A stretch of DNA of 64,000 nucleotides from the NCBI GenBank assembly GCA_963969595.1, contig OZ018409.1, positions 28,099,282 through 28,163,281 of the forward strand, read 5' to 3'. The notes under the pieces are model-generated. The model was not told the DNA's origin. It did no database searches and saw only the letters and a list, made by a program, of their open reading frames with translations. This stretch comes from Neckera pumila (Eukaryota > Streptophyta > Bryopsida > Hypnales > Neckeraceae). How positions within the stretch are numbered: position 1 is the stretch's first letter; each line of letters opens with the position of its first letter. Positions 36,501 to 49,275 of the stretch are shown here, in pieces. A program made the position numbers and the translations under genes.

Positions 36501-37798
36501 GCAGACGGTTTCATTTGAGTATCTGTAAACACAATCCTCTCTACCGACACGATTTGTAATTGCACATTCCCTGTATTGATGTGAAGATGGGATTTGAGTT
36601 GGCGTGTGCAGGCAGACCGGAGAGATCGAAGGGCTTTCTAACGTGGGAGGCACGACTGCGAATTGCGCGAGGAGTTGCTCAAGGTATTGCACACATACAC
36701 GAGTGCAGCTCCAAAAACTACGTCCACGGTGACATTAAGCCTGCCAATATTCTTCTGGATGCTTTCCTGGAAGCTCGAGTTGCGGATTTCGGATTGCAGC
36801 GGTTGCTCGCTCTTGTGGAACCCGAGTCCCTGAAGGAGGTTGGAAGCACGAGGGGTGACAGTGGCACCCGAGTTCCATCTCCTGGTTCGCCTCTGTTCCT
36901 TCCGCCATCTGTTTGTGCATTGAATTTTGCTGGATTCGGGTAATGTAAAGTCTCCATACGACACAGCAAGGGAGAGGTTCCTTTCACCATACAGGCGGAC
37001 TTTGAGCCTTTCCCCACAACAACATGGAAATTTGTGCCATCTTAATTTTTTCCTATTTATTCTGTTTTAAGCTTAAAATCAATAGCAGAAAAGTAAATTC
37101 AATATCATAGATTAAACGTTTTCACACTTTAACACAAATCAATGTTCATGTGTATGGTCACATGTATGGTGCCTCTGATGAACTGTATGTTCAATGGAGT
37201 CTCTACTTTACCAATATCGCCCCTTGGCCAATCTCGTAATGCTTACATTTGCGTGAATTGCAGGAACTGGAAGAAGCCTAAGGAGTCCAAGAGGAGACCA
37301 TATGGTCGCACCATTCATGATGGGAGTGTACCACGCTCCAGAGGTAGAAAATACAAAAAGACTCACCCAGAAGGGCGATGTATACTCTTTCGGCGTTGTG
37401 TTGCTGGAGCTTCTCACAGGCAGGTCCCCTTTCCAGCAACTTGCTGCTGGAAAACTCGATCTAGTGTCGTGGATGCGTGCTGCCCTCCAGGAGAAGAGAG
37501 CCCTCTCTGCGATCTTCGATCCTTGCTTGCTGAAAAGCAGCAATGAACAGAGCAAAATCATTGAAACATTGCAGGTAAGAAACTGCTAATCCTGGAATTC
37601 ATTTCTTGTTTGGAAAAGTTCCCTTTCCTTTCTTTGACCATTGATTCTCCACTTAAATGAGGTCGTTATCTGCAATGTAAGAGGTGAATATCTTGGTTTG
37701 CATCGCAGGTAGCTTTGGCGTGCATAGCGGTGAACCCTGATACTCGGCCGAAGATGAAGCAAGTTGCGGAACTATTTGAAGTCCTTGCAAGCTCGTGA
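33564..37798 (+). CDS. LRR receptor-like kinase, subfamily III (ZAR1-like)
   Basis: Exons by phase: 33564-33787, 34076-34493, 35657-36434, 36612-36860, 37264-37574, 37709-37798; 2070 nt, 689 residues. The ATG at 33564 (ACCATGG) opens a hydrophobic signal peptide; an in-frame ATG at 33471 would add 31 residues. Order: LRR N-terminal cap with PCIWTGISC, about six LRRs (LNLDSNKLSGLIP style), one membrane span (about residues 302-328), then a cytoplasmic kinase with glycine loop GKSGVGIVYKA (about 395-404). The usual VAVK lysine is replaced by VAVRR, the catalytic loop reads YVHGDIKPANILL (HGD instead of HRD), and DFG and APE are kept. VAVRR and a YVHG loop are typical of the ZAR1-like group, which perceives signals at the plasma membrane. 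The exon 4 donor (GTGGCA) is the weakest border; a later one at the SPG codons also keeps phase. Confidence 0.88.
35442..35525. repeat. 42-bp tandem duplication in kinase-gene intron 2
   Basis: GTTTGGCTGAGTAGATTT begins at 35442 and again at 35484, with similar sequence between (two copies, period 42). It lies in the 1163-bp second intron, the longest of the gene. Confidence 0.75.
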
Positions 37799-39143
37799 CA
37801 GGAATTGAAGGACCTCAACTCGACGATGTGCTCAAATCCTCTGGCTCTTAGAAACAAAACTTGAACACGGCAAAATGGTTTTCTGGCAGTGCGACAATTG
37901 TTGAAAAGAAATTAGAGAGCTGTTGACAGAACCCTGATTAGCCAGACTAGTCAGATTAGCAATGGGCAATCTCATGAGCAACTCCTTGCGGACTCCCTCG
38001 CCGACCTGGTTGGCAACCGAAATCAGCTTCATGAAGGTTTGTCAATTAAGCCATAATCTTGATGTGTTCAATCACGAGGGGTACCCGTCCTGTGGACATC
38101 AACAAAGTTCAGGTCATTTAATCTTTTGCATATTTTTCTCATCTGTATCAAATGTGCTTGCTATAGCTCAAAATAGCATTTCACCCCAAAGCGTCCCGAT
38201 TCACTGATGCAAGGAGAATCGAGGAGCAAGGAGACTTTGAAATGGTAAAATCTTTGACCAGGCAGAATACGAAATTTTCGGCAACTTCCGCTAACGGACA
38301 ATGAAAACATGACGACACCTAAGAAAATTTGACGTCATCAGCTACGATTGAATAATATTCTGAATTAAATCAATGCAGAGAATGTACTGAAGCTACAGTA
38401 CCGACTGTCCATGTCTTCATTTCAAGTCAAGAGAAAATATGAACTAAGCACTGGAAGAAAAGGATTCAAGGAGGGACAAGAGATAGACAAACTGTAACAG
38501 ATAACGAATCAAATAAATTTACCTGGTGGAGGAAGGGAGTGTAGATTTGGAGCTTTTTAGTTGAAACAAATTATAGCCTTGAGAAGAATCTAAACAAAAA
38601 CATAAAGGTCATATTTTTTGTAAGTTTTCCTTTTCTTCCCATCCCTACACAAGACTCAAAATCTTGCACAAAAATCATGATGCAATGAGTGACCATTCTA
38701 GTCACATCACTGAAGTATAGACAAAAATTGCTTCTTCACCATTTATGGATTTACTCATCTCTTTCGTTTAGCTCTTAAGCAAGCTCTAGTCTACGTATGA
38801 CTGATGTACAGTACAACGGACGCAGCCTCAGACTTACTGTAATCCTCACCATCAGTCCTGTTTGAAGTTTCCACGATAAATTTTCCACGTGAAGGAGACA
38901 AACATGTGCAAAGTAGAGCAATCATTTCTTCAATCAACCGGTGCAAATCTCTGTACGAGCTCAAGCACAGAGAATGATGATCATATTGCTAGTGCTACAT
39001 TTTCTTTCGTCATGAATAAAATCAACGTATCAAGTTTAAAGTCATTAGACAGCCTTAAAGAGACAGTTCTTTTCAGAAATAGATGGAGAGACTCCTCTAA
39101 GAGACTCCCCCAGATTCATGAAGTGCTTGTGGTAGTCCATTTC
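37799..39143. other. convergent 3' region between two genes
   Basis: This 1.35 kb separates the stop codons of the receptor kinase (+) and the SMP-30-like gene (-). No further gene was recognised; both 3' untranslated regions must end here. Confidence 0.5.
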
Positions 39144-41177
39144 CTACAAAGTGAATGCCCGTGAGAATGACGAGCCCTTTACTCCTGGTACATGCACTCT
39201 GAACAGCCCCCCCTTGTGCTCGGATTTCCCTCCTTTCTGCTCTTCACCTGCCAGACATTCCCATCCACATCCCCCCAAGCACGAACTTAACACCTGCAAA
39301 CTTTTATAATCCCCTAATCACACTGCCTGTCCTCATAACAATACAATACAATTGCAAGGCAACCACGAACAAGGAGCTCATGTTCACCTCTAGCTCCAGA
39401 TGTCACATACAGTTCACTCAAATCCTTTCCTGTAGTTCATACCACTTGCAATTTTAGTACACCTGCAGGTCCCATTCAAAAAAGACATACAATGACGCAT
39501 TGTTAGCCTGTCTAGTAAATCACGTCGGTCCAAATGGTGTTTCATCGATTTCGCAAAAGCTCACCAGCATCCACACACAAGATACGGGTTCACGTTTTTT
39601 ATATCACGAATTTGGAAAAGGCAATAATCTATCAGTTGTCACTACATCATGATGACTGCAACCTATGACGGAAGTTGCAAGCTGAATGCCGATGCCATAC
39701 CTCCAAACACCAGACTTGAAGGACACAGAACCGGCAGTTTAATAGCCATGAGCTCAGTCTGAGTTTCAGGGTCAATCTGCACGATAGCCCCGCCTCCATA
39801 CAATGCCACCCACAGTTTGCCATCTGCATCAATCGTCATGCCGTCCGGAACACCTGCAAATGCACCGTGTCTATAAGCAGCGCTCCATCGATTTTACAGT
39901 AAACTTGAAAATCTTTGGTTTGGCATTAAATTAATGCGGACACTTGTCTTTTCGAATAACTCAAAAATTCAAATCATGTACTACAGCATGAAATCAAGTC
40001 CCCAAGTGGATCTGTCCTCGTACCTCGTGTTTTGGGAATGTGTGCAACGCTCCTTCGGTTGCTGATCCCACCTTCAAGTGCATCGAAATCAAAAACACTC
40101 ACCTCCTGATTTGAGAGTTAGGATACCTTTTCAGGATTGAAAATTCTCATTAGAAGAAAATCCACAGTCCAAGGCTCTAAGTTCCCTGAATTCACCATTG
40201 CACAATCTTTGTGGAAATTTGGTTTTGCATAAAAGAAAATGTAATATGAACACATTTGACGGGCCCCCATTGGTGCTCCGAGACAGTGCAATTAAGTAAG
40301 ACAGGGTTGCGCGTACTCGGGAACTCAATAAAACTCAGGGACCAAATCTGCAAAATTCTCTTCTAACAGTGCAACGTAAGGGGAGTGTCAAAATGTGAGC
40401 TATTGGTTTTGAAAACAGAGTCCATTCTCGAGGGCAAGTCAATGTTTGACTCAGAATCGACGGCAACAAATTTGGAAAAAAACAGTGTTATCTCAGAGTG
40501 CACAAATGGCGAGCTCTGACACCCCTCAAGCAGACTTTCTGCAATGGATAGGACGCAAGCAATGGTTCTCTGCAATTTCTAGAGGGTGGAGCATGGCATA
40601 CCGGTTTCAATGAATCGATGTAGTACATGTGCTGCCCAAACCAGTCGGTCCCATTGGGGATTCCGACCTTGTCCATCTTCTCCACGAGCTCATACGCAGA
40701 CGCATCCGAGTTTGGCACAAACGGAGTCGCGTGTTGCAGACAGTACAAGCGGCCCTTGGTAGCATTTTTAGGGTTTCGGGACGCGTCCATGGCCATGCAG
40801 CCCGCCCACAGACGGCCCTGGAAATCCACCTTCCCGTCGTTCATCCGGATTTTGGTGTCGGCATCCAGGTGCGAGTCCGGAATGGCTGCGATGTGGGTGT
40901 GCGTGCAGTCGCCACCGTCGAAATTCACAGGCACAATGGTCGTGTCGAGGGACGCCAAGAGGTCGTAACCAGGCAAGGCGGGTGAAGATAATGGGACAAT
41001 GTGGCCCACGAGACGGCCGCTTGTTGAAACCTCCCGCACAGGAAGATTGGCGACGGTGTCGAAGCTCAAAATCTTAAAGCCCTCGATGTCCACGAACCGC
41101 AGAATGCCTGAAGGGTACGAAACTGGGCTCTCTCCTAACCTACAATGGCTGTCCATCGCCAATTCCACCTTCGCCAT
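39144..41177 (-). CDS. SMP-30/regucalcin-like (gluconolactonase family) protein
   Basis: Exons on the minus strand: 41177-40602, 40105-40024, 39853-39701, 39429-39388, 39247-39144; 957 nt, 318 residues, near the usual 300. All junctions are GT..AG and in phase. The protein is a six-bladed propeller that binds a divalent metal; relatives hydrolyse lactones such as gluconolactone, while the plant substrate is unknown. Expected metal ligands are present: E16 (RLGESP), N175 (GIPNGTDW) and D223 (GVPDGMTID), with RMNDGKVDFQGRLWAG at 111-126. Blade motifs DGKLWVALYGGG and DLSELYVTSGARG follow, and the end reads GGLFRVHVPGVKG. No signal peptide, so probably cytosolic. The ATG at 41177 (AAAATGGCG) was chosen because it starts the family's normal N-terminus. 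A GAGCTC-rich minisatellite lies directly upstream. Confidence 0.92.
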
Positions 41178-41234
41178 TTTGCTTCCAATCTCTAAGCTCA
41201 CCTCACAGCAACCCCTTCCACCAGTAGCTCAATC

Positions 41235-41690
41235 CTAGCGAGCTCCAAATGCAACCACAAGCAAGCGCGAAATGTAACAACGAGCGAGCTCCAAATTCAA
41301 CAAGCAAGCTCGAATGTAACAACAAGCGAGCTCCCAATGCAACAAGAAAGCTAGAGTTGGTACAGCAGGAAAGCTCCAAACTCCACCAGAAGCAAGCTCG
41401 AAATGTAACAAAAGCGAGCTCCAAACTGAATCACAAGCAGGCTAGAAATGTAACAACAAGCGACCTCTAAATTAAACAATCTAGCTCGAAATGTAACAAC
41501 AAGTAAGCTCCAAATTAAACAAGCTAGCTTGAAATGTAACAACAAGTGAGCTTCAAATTCAACAAGCAAGCTAGAATAGTAACAACAAGCGAGCTCCAAA
41601 CTCAACCACAAGCAAGCTTGAAATGTAACAACAAGTAAGCTAGAAATGTAACAAGATGCGAGCTCGAAATGCAACACAGACAGAAAAGTC
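41235..41690. repeat. GAGCTCCAAAT..AACAAGCAAGCTCGAAATGTAACAACA minisatellite
   Basis: About ten to twelve imperfect units of roughly 40 bp combine GCGAGCTCCAAA with TCGAAATGTAACAACAAG. Frames on both strands stay open through it only because the repeat lacks stops. It begins about 60 bp upstream of the ATG of the SMP-30-like gene, so it occupies that gene's 5' leader or promoter. Confidence 0.85.
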
Positions 41691-42676
41691 AAGCTCTAGC
41701 TAGCCCAGAGACTGCAGCCGTGGGATGCTCGCTTCTAAAAAGCAGAGCATCTGCAGTCGTTCCATTTGTCGTTTTTGGTGATCGAATCCACACTTGGACC
41801 ACACTCCAAGTGGCAGTCTCGGTGTGTGGTCCTCCTTCACAGCCTTCTCGTGGCTGTGACTTGCTTCGGAGGTGATTTTGTTTGCTCAGAGAGTTCAATC
41901 TCTTTCACCCCACTGATATCATATCCGCTAATTTAATTTGATAATAAGTGTGTACACTTTTCACTTCAAGCTTATGTGCACAGTGGAATTGACTGTCTGG
42001 TATCTCAATTCTTGTTCAAGGATGAGGATGATGAAATTGATTAAAACTACAAATCAATTTCAATAGGAGAATCGAAGCATTCATTTCTCTTCATGAAAAG
42101 CATGATTGTTTGAGATTGGTAATGCTTATGTAAACTATGAAATCCGCAAGAAGAATTTGAAAAGGAAGTTGCTATTTTTGATTGATTACAACACAATAAG
42201 TCTTACTAATCTAGCTGTTTGCATGGAGCGGAAGATAGCCAGAAATGTCCAAGCTGTCACCTTGACGCAGGAATTCAATATCCCTGATGCACCCAATCAG
42301 TTGTCAAGAAAAATCAATCGTCACTACGAAGTAGGACACGACTAACAACATATTAGTTCTTTCTGCCAGTCGTGAGTTAGTGAGTGCAAGCAAAAGTTTC
42401 AAAGTTTTATATCAATTCAATTAAGGCAGGAGAATCTCCTGTCATCACACAGTATTGTAGGATGAAAATGTACACACTGACAGCAGTGATTGATTTCGCT
42501 GTTAACAAACTGAAAATTATTGAGATTTTAAGTAATATTGGAAGGCTAAAGATGACGCACCCGTAGTCCTGATGTAAGGTAAATGCATCTGATTGAACTC
42601 AAAATGCAAATCACCAGCGAAACCTAAGAGCTGCAGGATCAGCAGGAGCCCCTTGTCCTGCATTTCTGTGATTCGT
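41691..42676. other. spacer between two minus-strand genes
   Basis: No coding region recognised. It probably holds the promoter of the SMP-30-like gene and the 3' untranslated region of the coiled-coil gene. Confidence 0.45.
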
Positions 42677-45600
42677 TCACTGACATGCAGCAACGAGCTG
42701 CTCATTTATCTTCCGTATTTTGATCACAAAATTCATGAACAAGTATCAGAATATGGCTTCCATGCCAGGAAATATGAAAGTAAAGATGCCTAAAACTTGA
42801 AATACTGCAAACTGTTTTCAATAAGACTTTGATTGACCGTCAATCCTTTAGTTACAAACACGAAACCAATCAATGAATCCAACTGAAGCCGCAAGAAAAC
42901 GCCAATTACCTCCTTCAGCTTCATGATTTCGTGTTGAGCAGCAGCCAAAAGAGTCAATTCCTTTAATGCCAGAACACTCGCTTCGGTGTTCTCATCGCCA
43001 GAGCCTTCGCTTGCAGCACCCGGGCTCAGGAACTGCAATTACACTTCAAATCAAAAGTCACCCCGGCATGCATTCATTCTCTAATCTCAGAATAACGTCC
43101 ATTTCACACGAGTTACCACTGGAACACTAGTACTGGGGTTTTAGAGCTGCCAAACATAATATGAAGAAGTTGTAGCCTTAAGGTGTCATAGGGACAAGAT
43201 GCTGGAGCACACATTGCACTTCCCAGTTCATTCGTCACCGTGAGTCTCCACCTGCTCAAGGTTAAGATCTGACATGGTGCGCAATATAATTCTGTGCAAG
43301 CCAGAAAGCCATACTGCTCCTGCTAAAATGTTATGAATTGAGGGTTACAAGTCACCTGTGGTCGTGAGTCTGAAAATTTTCCACAATGTGTTACAGTTGC
43401 AGCGCAATGTGATTGCTGCAGAGTCGCTTTGCTGCTGCAATCACTCGAGCTGTGAGACCACACATTCAAATCAGCAGCACGGTGGTTGCAGCCCTTCGTC
43501 CCAGATGTCTCGGTATGCCATGAGCCGGATGCTGAAACGCTTGATGCCACACTCAAGCTTCCTTCCTCGACTTCTTCCTGGGAGTATCTGCATCCTTTGG
43601 AGGGACTACTTCCAGAAGTTGTAGACTCCACCGTCGTACACAATCTACCCGATTTGGAAGCATGTGCACTCAAGCGTGCGTCTGGTGTTTGTTGTGACAG
43701 GGTGTGATTCTGCTGGTGCTGGTCTGATGAGCTAATGTTCATAGAAGTACTGCTCCTCAGCTTTTCATGCCAATTCACTTTCATCTCTTCTGTCAGGTTC
43801 TGGTTGCTGCGCCGAAGTTGAGCCTGCTACCAGAGCCCTGTCCATGTTAGTTTGCTCAACCCTTGTGAGGCCTGTTGCACCAATCGAGCAGAGTGTGTGA
43901 TTCAAGAAGCTCACCAAGTCATCTAGCAGCTGTGCCTTTTCATCTCCCAGAGCGTTTCGGACCCTGCGAAGCTCCTGGTCATACTGAACCACGGCAGGTC
44001 CATGATCTTGGCTCTTTAATTCTTTTACCTGATATTTCATCAATACCTTAGTTACCACCCAGGTTTCGTACTGAGCTAAGCATGAATAGAAACAACGAGA
44101 CAGAGGGCTTGAAATTCAACGACCTTCCTTGCAGAAATTGCACTCACGCTCTTACAAAATGACATGATTGTTAATCTACCTGCTGCTCTAACAACTCGTT
44201 CTTCTGGACCATTTCCTTCTTTTCAGCAAGCAACTCTTCCAATTTGAGCTCTGCAGCCTTCCCAACTACAGTGCTCAGCTCAAGAGCCTGCATGAGTTCG
44301 TCGCACTGGTCTGCTTTCTGAATCAATGCGAACTGCCCAGCCCTTAACTGTTCTCAGACCATTATTTAGGGCTGAATAACAGCAACAAAGCTGCTGGCAT
44401 CAGGGAACCTCTAATTGTGAAAAGAACCAAATTGCACAATCTGGAAGTAGTCCTGCGGGAGACTTTACCTTTGCTTCTTCATACCTCTTCTGGAAGGCTC
44501 CAGCCTCAATCTGCAACACCTTCTGAGAGTCCTCCATCTTGGCATTTTGGTGCTCCAGTTGCCCTTGCTGAACAGAAAAATTCAACGAGCAAAGTGAACC
44601 CAACTGCACAAACAAATCTTTCCACCAATGATGTGCATAGAAAAAATCCCCAAGCATTTTTCTCACAGAGCCTATGTTTGCACTCACCAAATTCGCAATT
44701 TGAGTATGTAAATCTTGAATCAATTTACTGCTGGCCTGCAAAAATCACCAAACACTGTGAGTAGACGTGCTGTGCACACGACATCCCAATTTGCAGGCAG
44801 TAGGTTATCCTAGAATAAAGACTGGTCATATGTGAGCAAAGACTGTTATACACTTCCCGTTATACCTCGTTAAGCATTCTACACTCCGCTGCTTCCATGT
44901 TCAGGCGTTCGATTTCAGCCTCCTGGGCCACCGCCCAAGCATTGGTCTCCCGCTTCACCTGTCCATGCCAACAAATACACATGTGTCTAGTTGCATACTT
45001 CACATTTTGGGTAGAAGACTGTAAAGAATCTGTTCAAATGGTTTTCAAGAAGGAAATTAAAACCACCTTATCAAGTTCCATGGTTGTTTCCCGAGCCACG
45101 GCTATGGACTGTGCTGCTGCCGTTGCCTGCTTCTGCGCCTCCTTCAGAGCTTCAGTCGCTACCTTCCCTCTCAACTGCTCCGCATCATGCCCCTGCCGAA
45201 ATGCCGTCGCTGATGCCCCCCTACCAGATCGTATGTGAGTTTTGGCAATCATAAAATAATGCCAGTAGTGAATGAATTGTTGTGAGAGGCACGCTATATA
45301 TGACGACTTAGCTATGGGTTTGAAAACTTACACAAGGCCAATAAATTCTCCAGGTCCTGAACCCTAGACACAAGGTCAGCAGCAGCAGTTTCCACGCTGG
45401 AAACATACTCACGCAACGCTTGCGTTTCCTTCTCGCCATCCTCTCGTGCCCTTCCACACATCCAACAAAACCAGTTGATTATACCCTAAACTCGATCTTC
45501 GTGATCTATGACTCATCTCAGAAAACTCCAGCCCATGACATGAATCCCAGACCCTGCAATGAAAGTCGATCTGAATCAGTATTTTTTAGGCTTTTGTCCT

Positions 45601-46359
45601 TCTACCCAGACTGGCACTATCACACCTGGAATGGTAAACAATCTGGGAACATTAGTAGTGTTGATCATAAGTTGGTGTTTTCCTTTACAATAATCTGGCT
45701 ACCATAATGAATGTCACGTACAAATCTGTCTTCCTGATCATTTTCAATCCTATCTCTAGGGCTTGCCCAAAATTTGATACCCTAATCGAATGCTCAGAGG
45801 AATTCAGGCAAGAGAGCTCACTTCTCGGAGGCTCGCAACGCAACCTGGAAATCCGAAAGCTTCCGATACAGCCCACTACAGGACTGCTGGTATTGCGGTC
45901 CAAGTTGCGTGACGCTTACACTGCCAACAACATTGGCGGAGGAGGAGCCATTGCCAGAGATCACTGGCCATGGTAGGAGTGTCGCCCCATGGCCCTGCAA
46001 CACCCCCTGAAGGCCTGAATGCGGAGACGACGGCGGCAACCCTGATCTGGTGCCTCCTCTTCCTCCAGACGCCGAGCAAAGATTCGAACGATTGCACACA
46101 GAGGGTGGAGGTGTCTGCGGTTTGGTGATACCCGAGAAGTGTTGCGAGTAACTCTCGCGATGTGGCACAAACACTTTGTCGTAATTCACTCCACTGGGGC
46201 TGTCAAGGTTGCTCCTAATTCCCACAGTACTCCCCATCATGCTGCCCCTCGCATTAGCAAGGCGGCGTCATATTCATACGCTCTCCCATCCAAGAGCTTG
46301 CTCTCCTTCCTTGACGAGGTATGCCACCTGGTGGGATTCTTTCCATCATCGTCTGCCAT
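42677..46359 (-). CDS. coiled-coil protein of unknown function, 12 exons
   Basis: Exons on the minus strand: 46359-46328, 46241-45822, 45450-45332, 45209-45067, 44958-44866, 44735-44688, 44567-44469, 44347-44180, 44028-43915, 43823-43356, 43032-42910, 42709-42677; 1860 nt, 619 residues, every junction GT..AG and in phase. The N-terminus (about 1-150) is low-complexity, rich in S, G and P. About 140-420 is heptad-rich, charged coiled coil (for example LREYVSSVETAAADLVSRVQ, KLEELLAEKKEMVQKNELLEQQ). A serine-rich linker follows, then a last helix (LALKELTLLAAAQHEIMKLKE). No membrane segment or catalytic motif. First-intron and exon-9 intron calls (86 and 92 bp) remove what otherwise look like frameshifts; CTAAT lies before the first acceptor as a branch-point candidate. 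I do not recognise the family; a cytoskeletal or scaffold role would be a guess. Confidence 0.75.
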
Positions 46360-49275
46360 GTTGGAATGAAAACACGGATCCTTTCTTGGCAAAGAAGCAG
46401 CAACACGTACCTACAGCCAAGATTCAGAACTATGTGGATACCAGAATTGGAAATTTGCAACAAATGGAATGCAGTCCATAAAACCAGTCAACAGGTGCAT
46501 TGCATTGCAGTGCTCGCATGATCGCCCAAGGGTTCAGCTATGGCTGATCGTGCAGGAATTTGAGGCATTCCATATCACCTTCCGAGAGGTCCGAGACGAA
46601 GCTTCAATCGTCTCTTCTTACAAGCTTTGCATGCACATATTTATACGACTGTATAATTGTATATATGATCTCAAAAGTGTGTCTCGAATTGAATTGAATT
46701 TCTTCAGTTGCTGAATGTGAGAATGCTGTCAACACATGCAGTTTCATGGATCCAACGTATGGGGTGGAAGCTCTTCCTTCTTACCCCTTGCGGAGGAAGG
46801 GGAGGTGTGGCGGAAGACCCGGGGGGGCCTAAGAGACCTAAGGTATAACTGCAATTAATCTCGTAGGCTTCATGGGCTGAAGACTGAACTGAAGCACGAC
46901 TGCACGAGGGACTAGCCCAGTCACGTTCCCCTCTGTAGCGGAGTTCCCGGGGGCGCTCTCCAAGAAGAGCCGTGGAGGCTTCTGCATGCTCACCCTCAAA
47001 GCTGCACTGAAAGTCACACTACCGGTATTTTGAATCAGTGATTTTGAATCAGTAAATTGAATTAATATTGAATCATAAATATTACTGTGTTTTACTCCAG
47101 TACTAATTTTCAGAAACAATGCATTTTACAGTGGCACTGATTTTGCAGGTGAAATTAGGAGGCGTAAACGCCTTGGTTTTAAGAAACCCAGCTTAAATGT
47201 CCACTTTAAATTTTACGCCCTCAAGAACAGGACAAACGAGTGTAGCTAGGCATGCAGTTAGCACCTAGTGAAGTCTTGAATCAAGGTATATATGTAGAAC
47301 CGCTTTCATGGCCTTCTTCTTCAGACTGTTTCTAGACCATCATATCTGCAAGGTAAAAATGGAGATTAATGGTAGGCTTTGATTTCTTTGAAAGAATAGC
47401 AAGGCTAGCAATCTACATGTCTTGTGTGAGTTGGTCTTAAATCTTAAAATAAGGAAAAGACACCTCTATATGTTGCTAGAACACATGCAATCAATCTTTA
47501 TTTTCAATTTTTTTTAAATGCAATTAAATCAATAATAAATGCAATCTAGAATAAAATTGAAAGAGGGGTCAACTAAAGAATAGTGCCATTACATGATGCA
47601 TCTGGTAAGTCTATTTCATACTAAAGTTGTACACTACAACAAGACTCCACAAGTATTGTTGGTTTGTCTTTGTGAGTGATTGTGAATGTTTCTCTAATTG
47701 AATCTTGCATCTTCAACTAGAGCCTTTTGGATCCATCTAATTTTGAACTTTCAAAGCTATGCTTTGGCAGTTTGGCTTGCTCAACCTAAACCCAGAGAGA
47801 GTTGCATGCAAGACAGTTAAATGTGTACAGTAAGCAACCCTGGTGAGGTGGTTCATGGAAATATTAAGTTAGGGTAAAGAACATCCCAAAGCTATACGTT
47901 CAAAGCTAAGCTTAATCTTTAGTTTACAGCACAAATATTTTTATTGCTGAGTCAACAATGTCCTCTATTTTGAAGGTCATCTTTAGGGGATGGAATAGGA
48001 ACACATTCACATTGATCATTGTAATCAGAATCTTCACACATCCAGATGCATATTGTGACGAGGTTCTTTGGGGTGGATTCAGTTGTAGATGCCTAATGAG
48101 GCCCTACAATTCTGGACCCCCATCCATGTTTGTACCCAATAAATTGTCTATGTTGTTCCAAACCAAACAGCCTTCACCATGGTGGAGTAGAATGAAGAGT
48201 AGGCATAAAGTGGACAGTAGCACTAGTACAGTAGTCCCCTTGTCATGTTTAGGGTCATCCCAAATGAGATTGTCTCTTACGGGCACGTACTTGGTAGGTG
48301 CATGTGAATGTAGGTGTGGAGGCCGGGGGGTGATTGACCTTGGAATTTCAAGACCTATTCACCACCCAATATGAAGACACCTTTTGCATTCCCTCCAGTA
48401 ATCTAATTAGAAATTGAAGTGTGCTATCTTGGGGAAAGCTGACAATCTTACTACAGTAGGTGATTATCTGATTTGCTCAATCTAGAAATTCTTCATACAA
48501 TGCTTAACTAAATCTGGTTATCTGCAAAAAAGATACTGTAAAAACAGAATGTAAAACCTATATAAACAGTATTTAGGAAACTTAAAGGGTCACAAAAGAA
48601 ACAAAAGCAAAGTTGAATTAAATAGCAGTCCTAAAGTGAGGACGTCAATGCTCAGAGAGATGGAGCAATGGAAAAATGTACCAAGAGCAAGAGAGAAGGA
48701 ATGCACTCGGAGTTTCAAACTGCCTTTAAGATAGACAAGCCTATTACTACCCTGATTTGCAATCTGGATATATTGCAACCAATTCCAAGAAGGGCATGTA
48801 TTTTTCAAAGGTGTATGCTTGTTTCACAAATCAAACCGAAGTGGAATTATAATTTTTCGATCAAAATTGTAATTTTTGTGAATTTTTGAAGTGTCAACCC
48901 TAAAATTACAAAACCACTTGTATACTAGAGTCATAAACATCATACTAACAACCTATAACCACCCTTCTATATATCTATTAGCACGTAAGTATGGACCATT
49001 GAAAAATTGACACATTAGTCTATGTGATATCAATGCTCTGATTTTGTCGCGAAAGTGAGTGGAGTTGGATGAGTGTAGTGGCGAAAATGGGGCCAAAAAT
49101 AGAATGGCGGCTTTAGGAAGCTGGCGGCTTTAGGAAGCTAGCGACTTTAGCCTGGTTTACCTTATAGCTCTGGAGTTGTGTGACGGACTATTGAGGCTGC
49201 TCTTGGTATTGCAATTGTAGGAGTAAATCCCGCATCACTACAATAATTCTTTGGCCATATATATTTGTTACTGAC
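46360..49275. other. spacer with minor tandem repeat, no supported gene
   Basis: Includes the likely promoter of the coiled-coil gene near its right edge of transcription (46.4-46.8 kb). The plus frame at 47958-48374 (138 codons) has no domain or splice context. At about 49107-49150 GGCGGCTTTAGGAAGCT is repeated in tandem two and a half times. Confidence 0.4.

Noticed and set aside
37142..37546. Plus-strand frame of 134 codons over the kinase C-terminal exon
   Set aside because: The kinase motifs (YHAPE, GDVYSFGVVLLELLTG) are in another frame, which joins in phase with exon 4.
40627..40985. Two overlapping plus-strand frames
   Set aside because: Antisense shadows of exon 1 of the SMP-30-like gene.
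43765..44058. Apparent frameshift in the coiled-coil gene near 43820
   Set aside because: A GTGAGC donor at 43914 and a CAG acceptor before 43823 remove the segment and restore phase, so an intron explains it.
46242..46327. Apparent frameshift after the start of the coiled-coil gene
   Set aside because: An 86-bp GT..AG intron with a CTAAT branch-point candidate keeps the frame, although the upstream sequence stays open by chance.
47632..48240. CACTACAACAAGA at 47632 as a CACTA terminus
   Set aside because: No inverted partner was found downstream.
47958..48374. 138-codon plus-strand frame
   Set aside because: No domain, unusual composition and no neighbouring exons.
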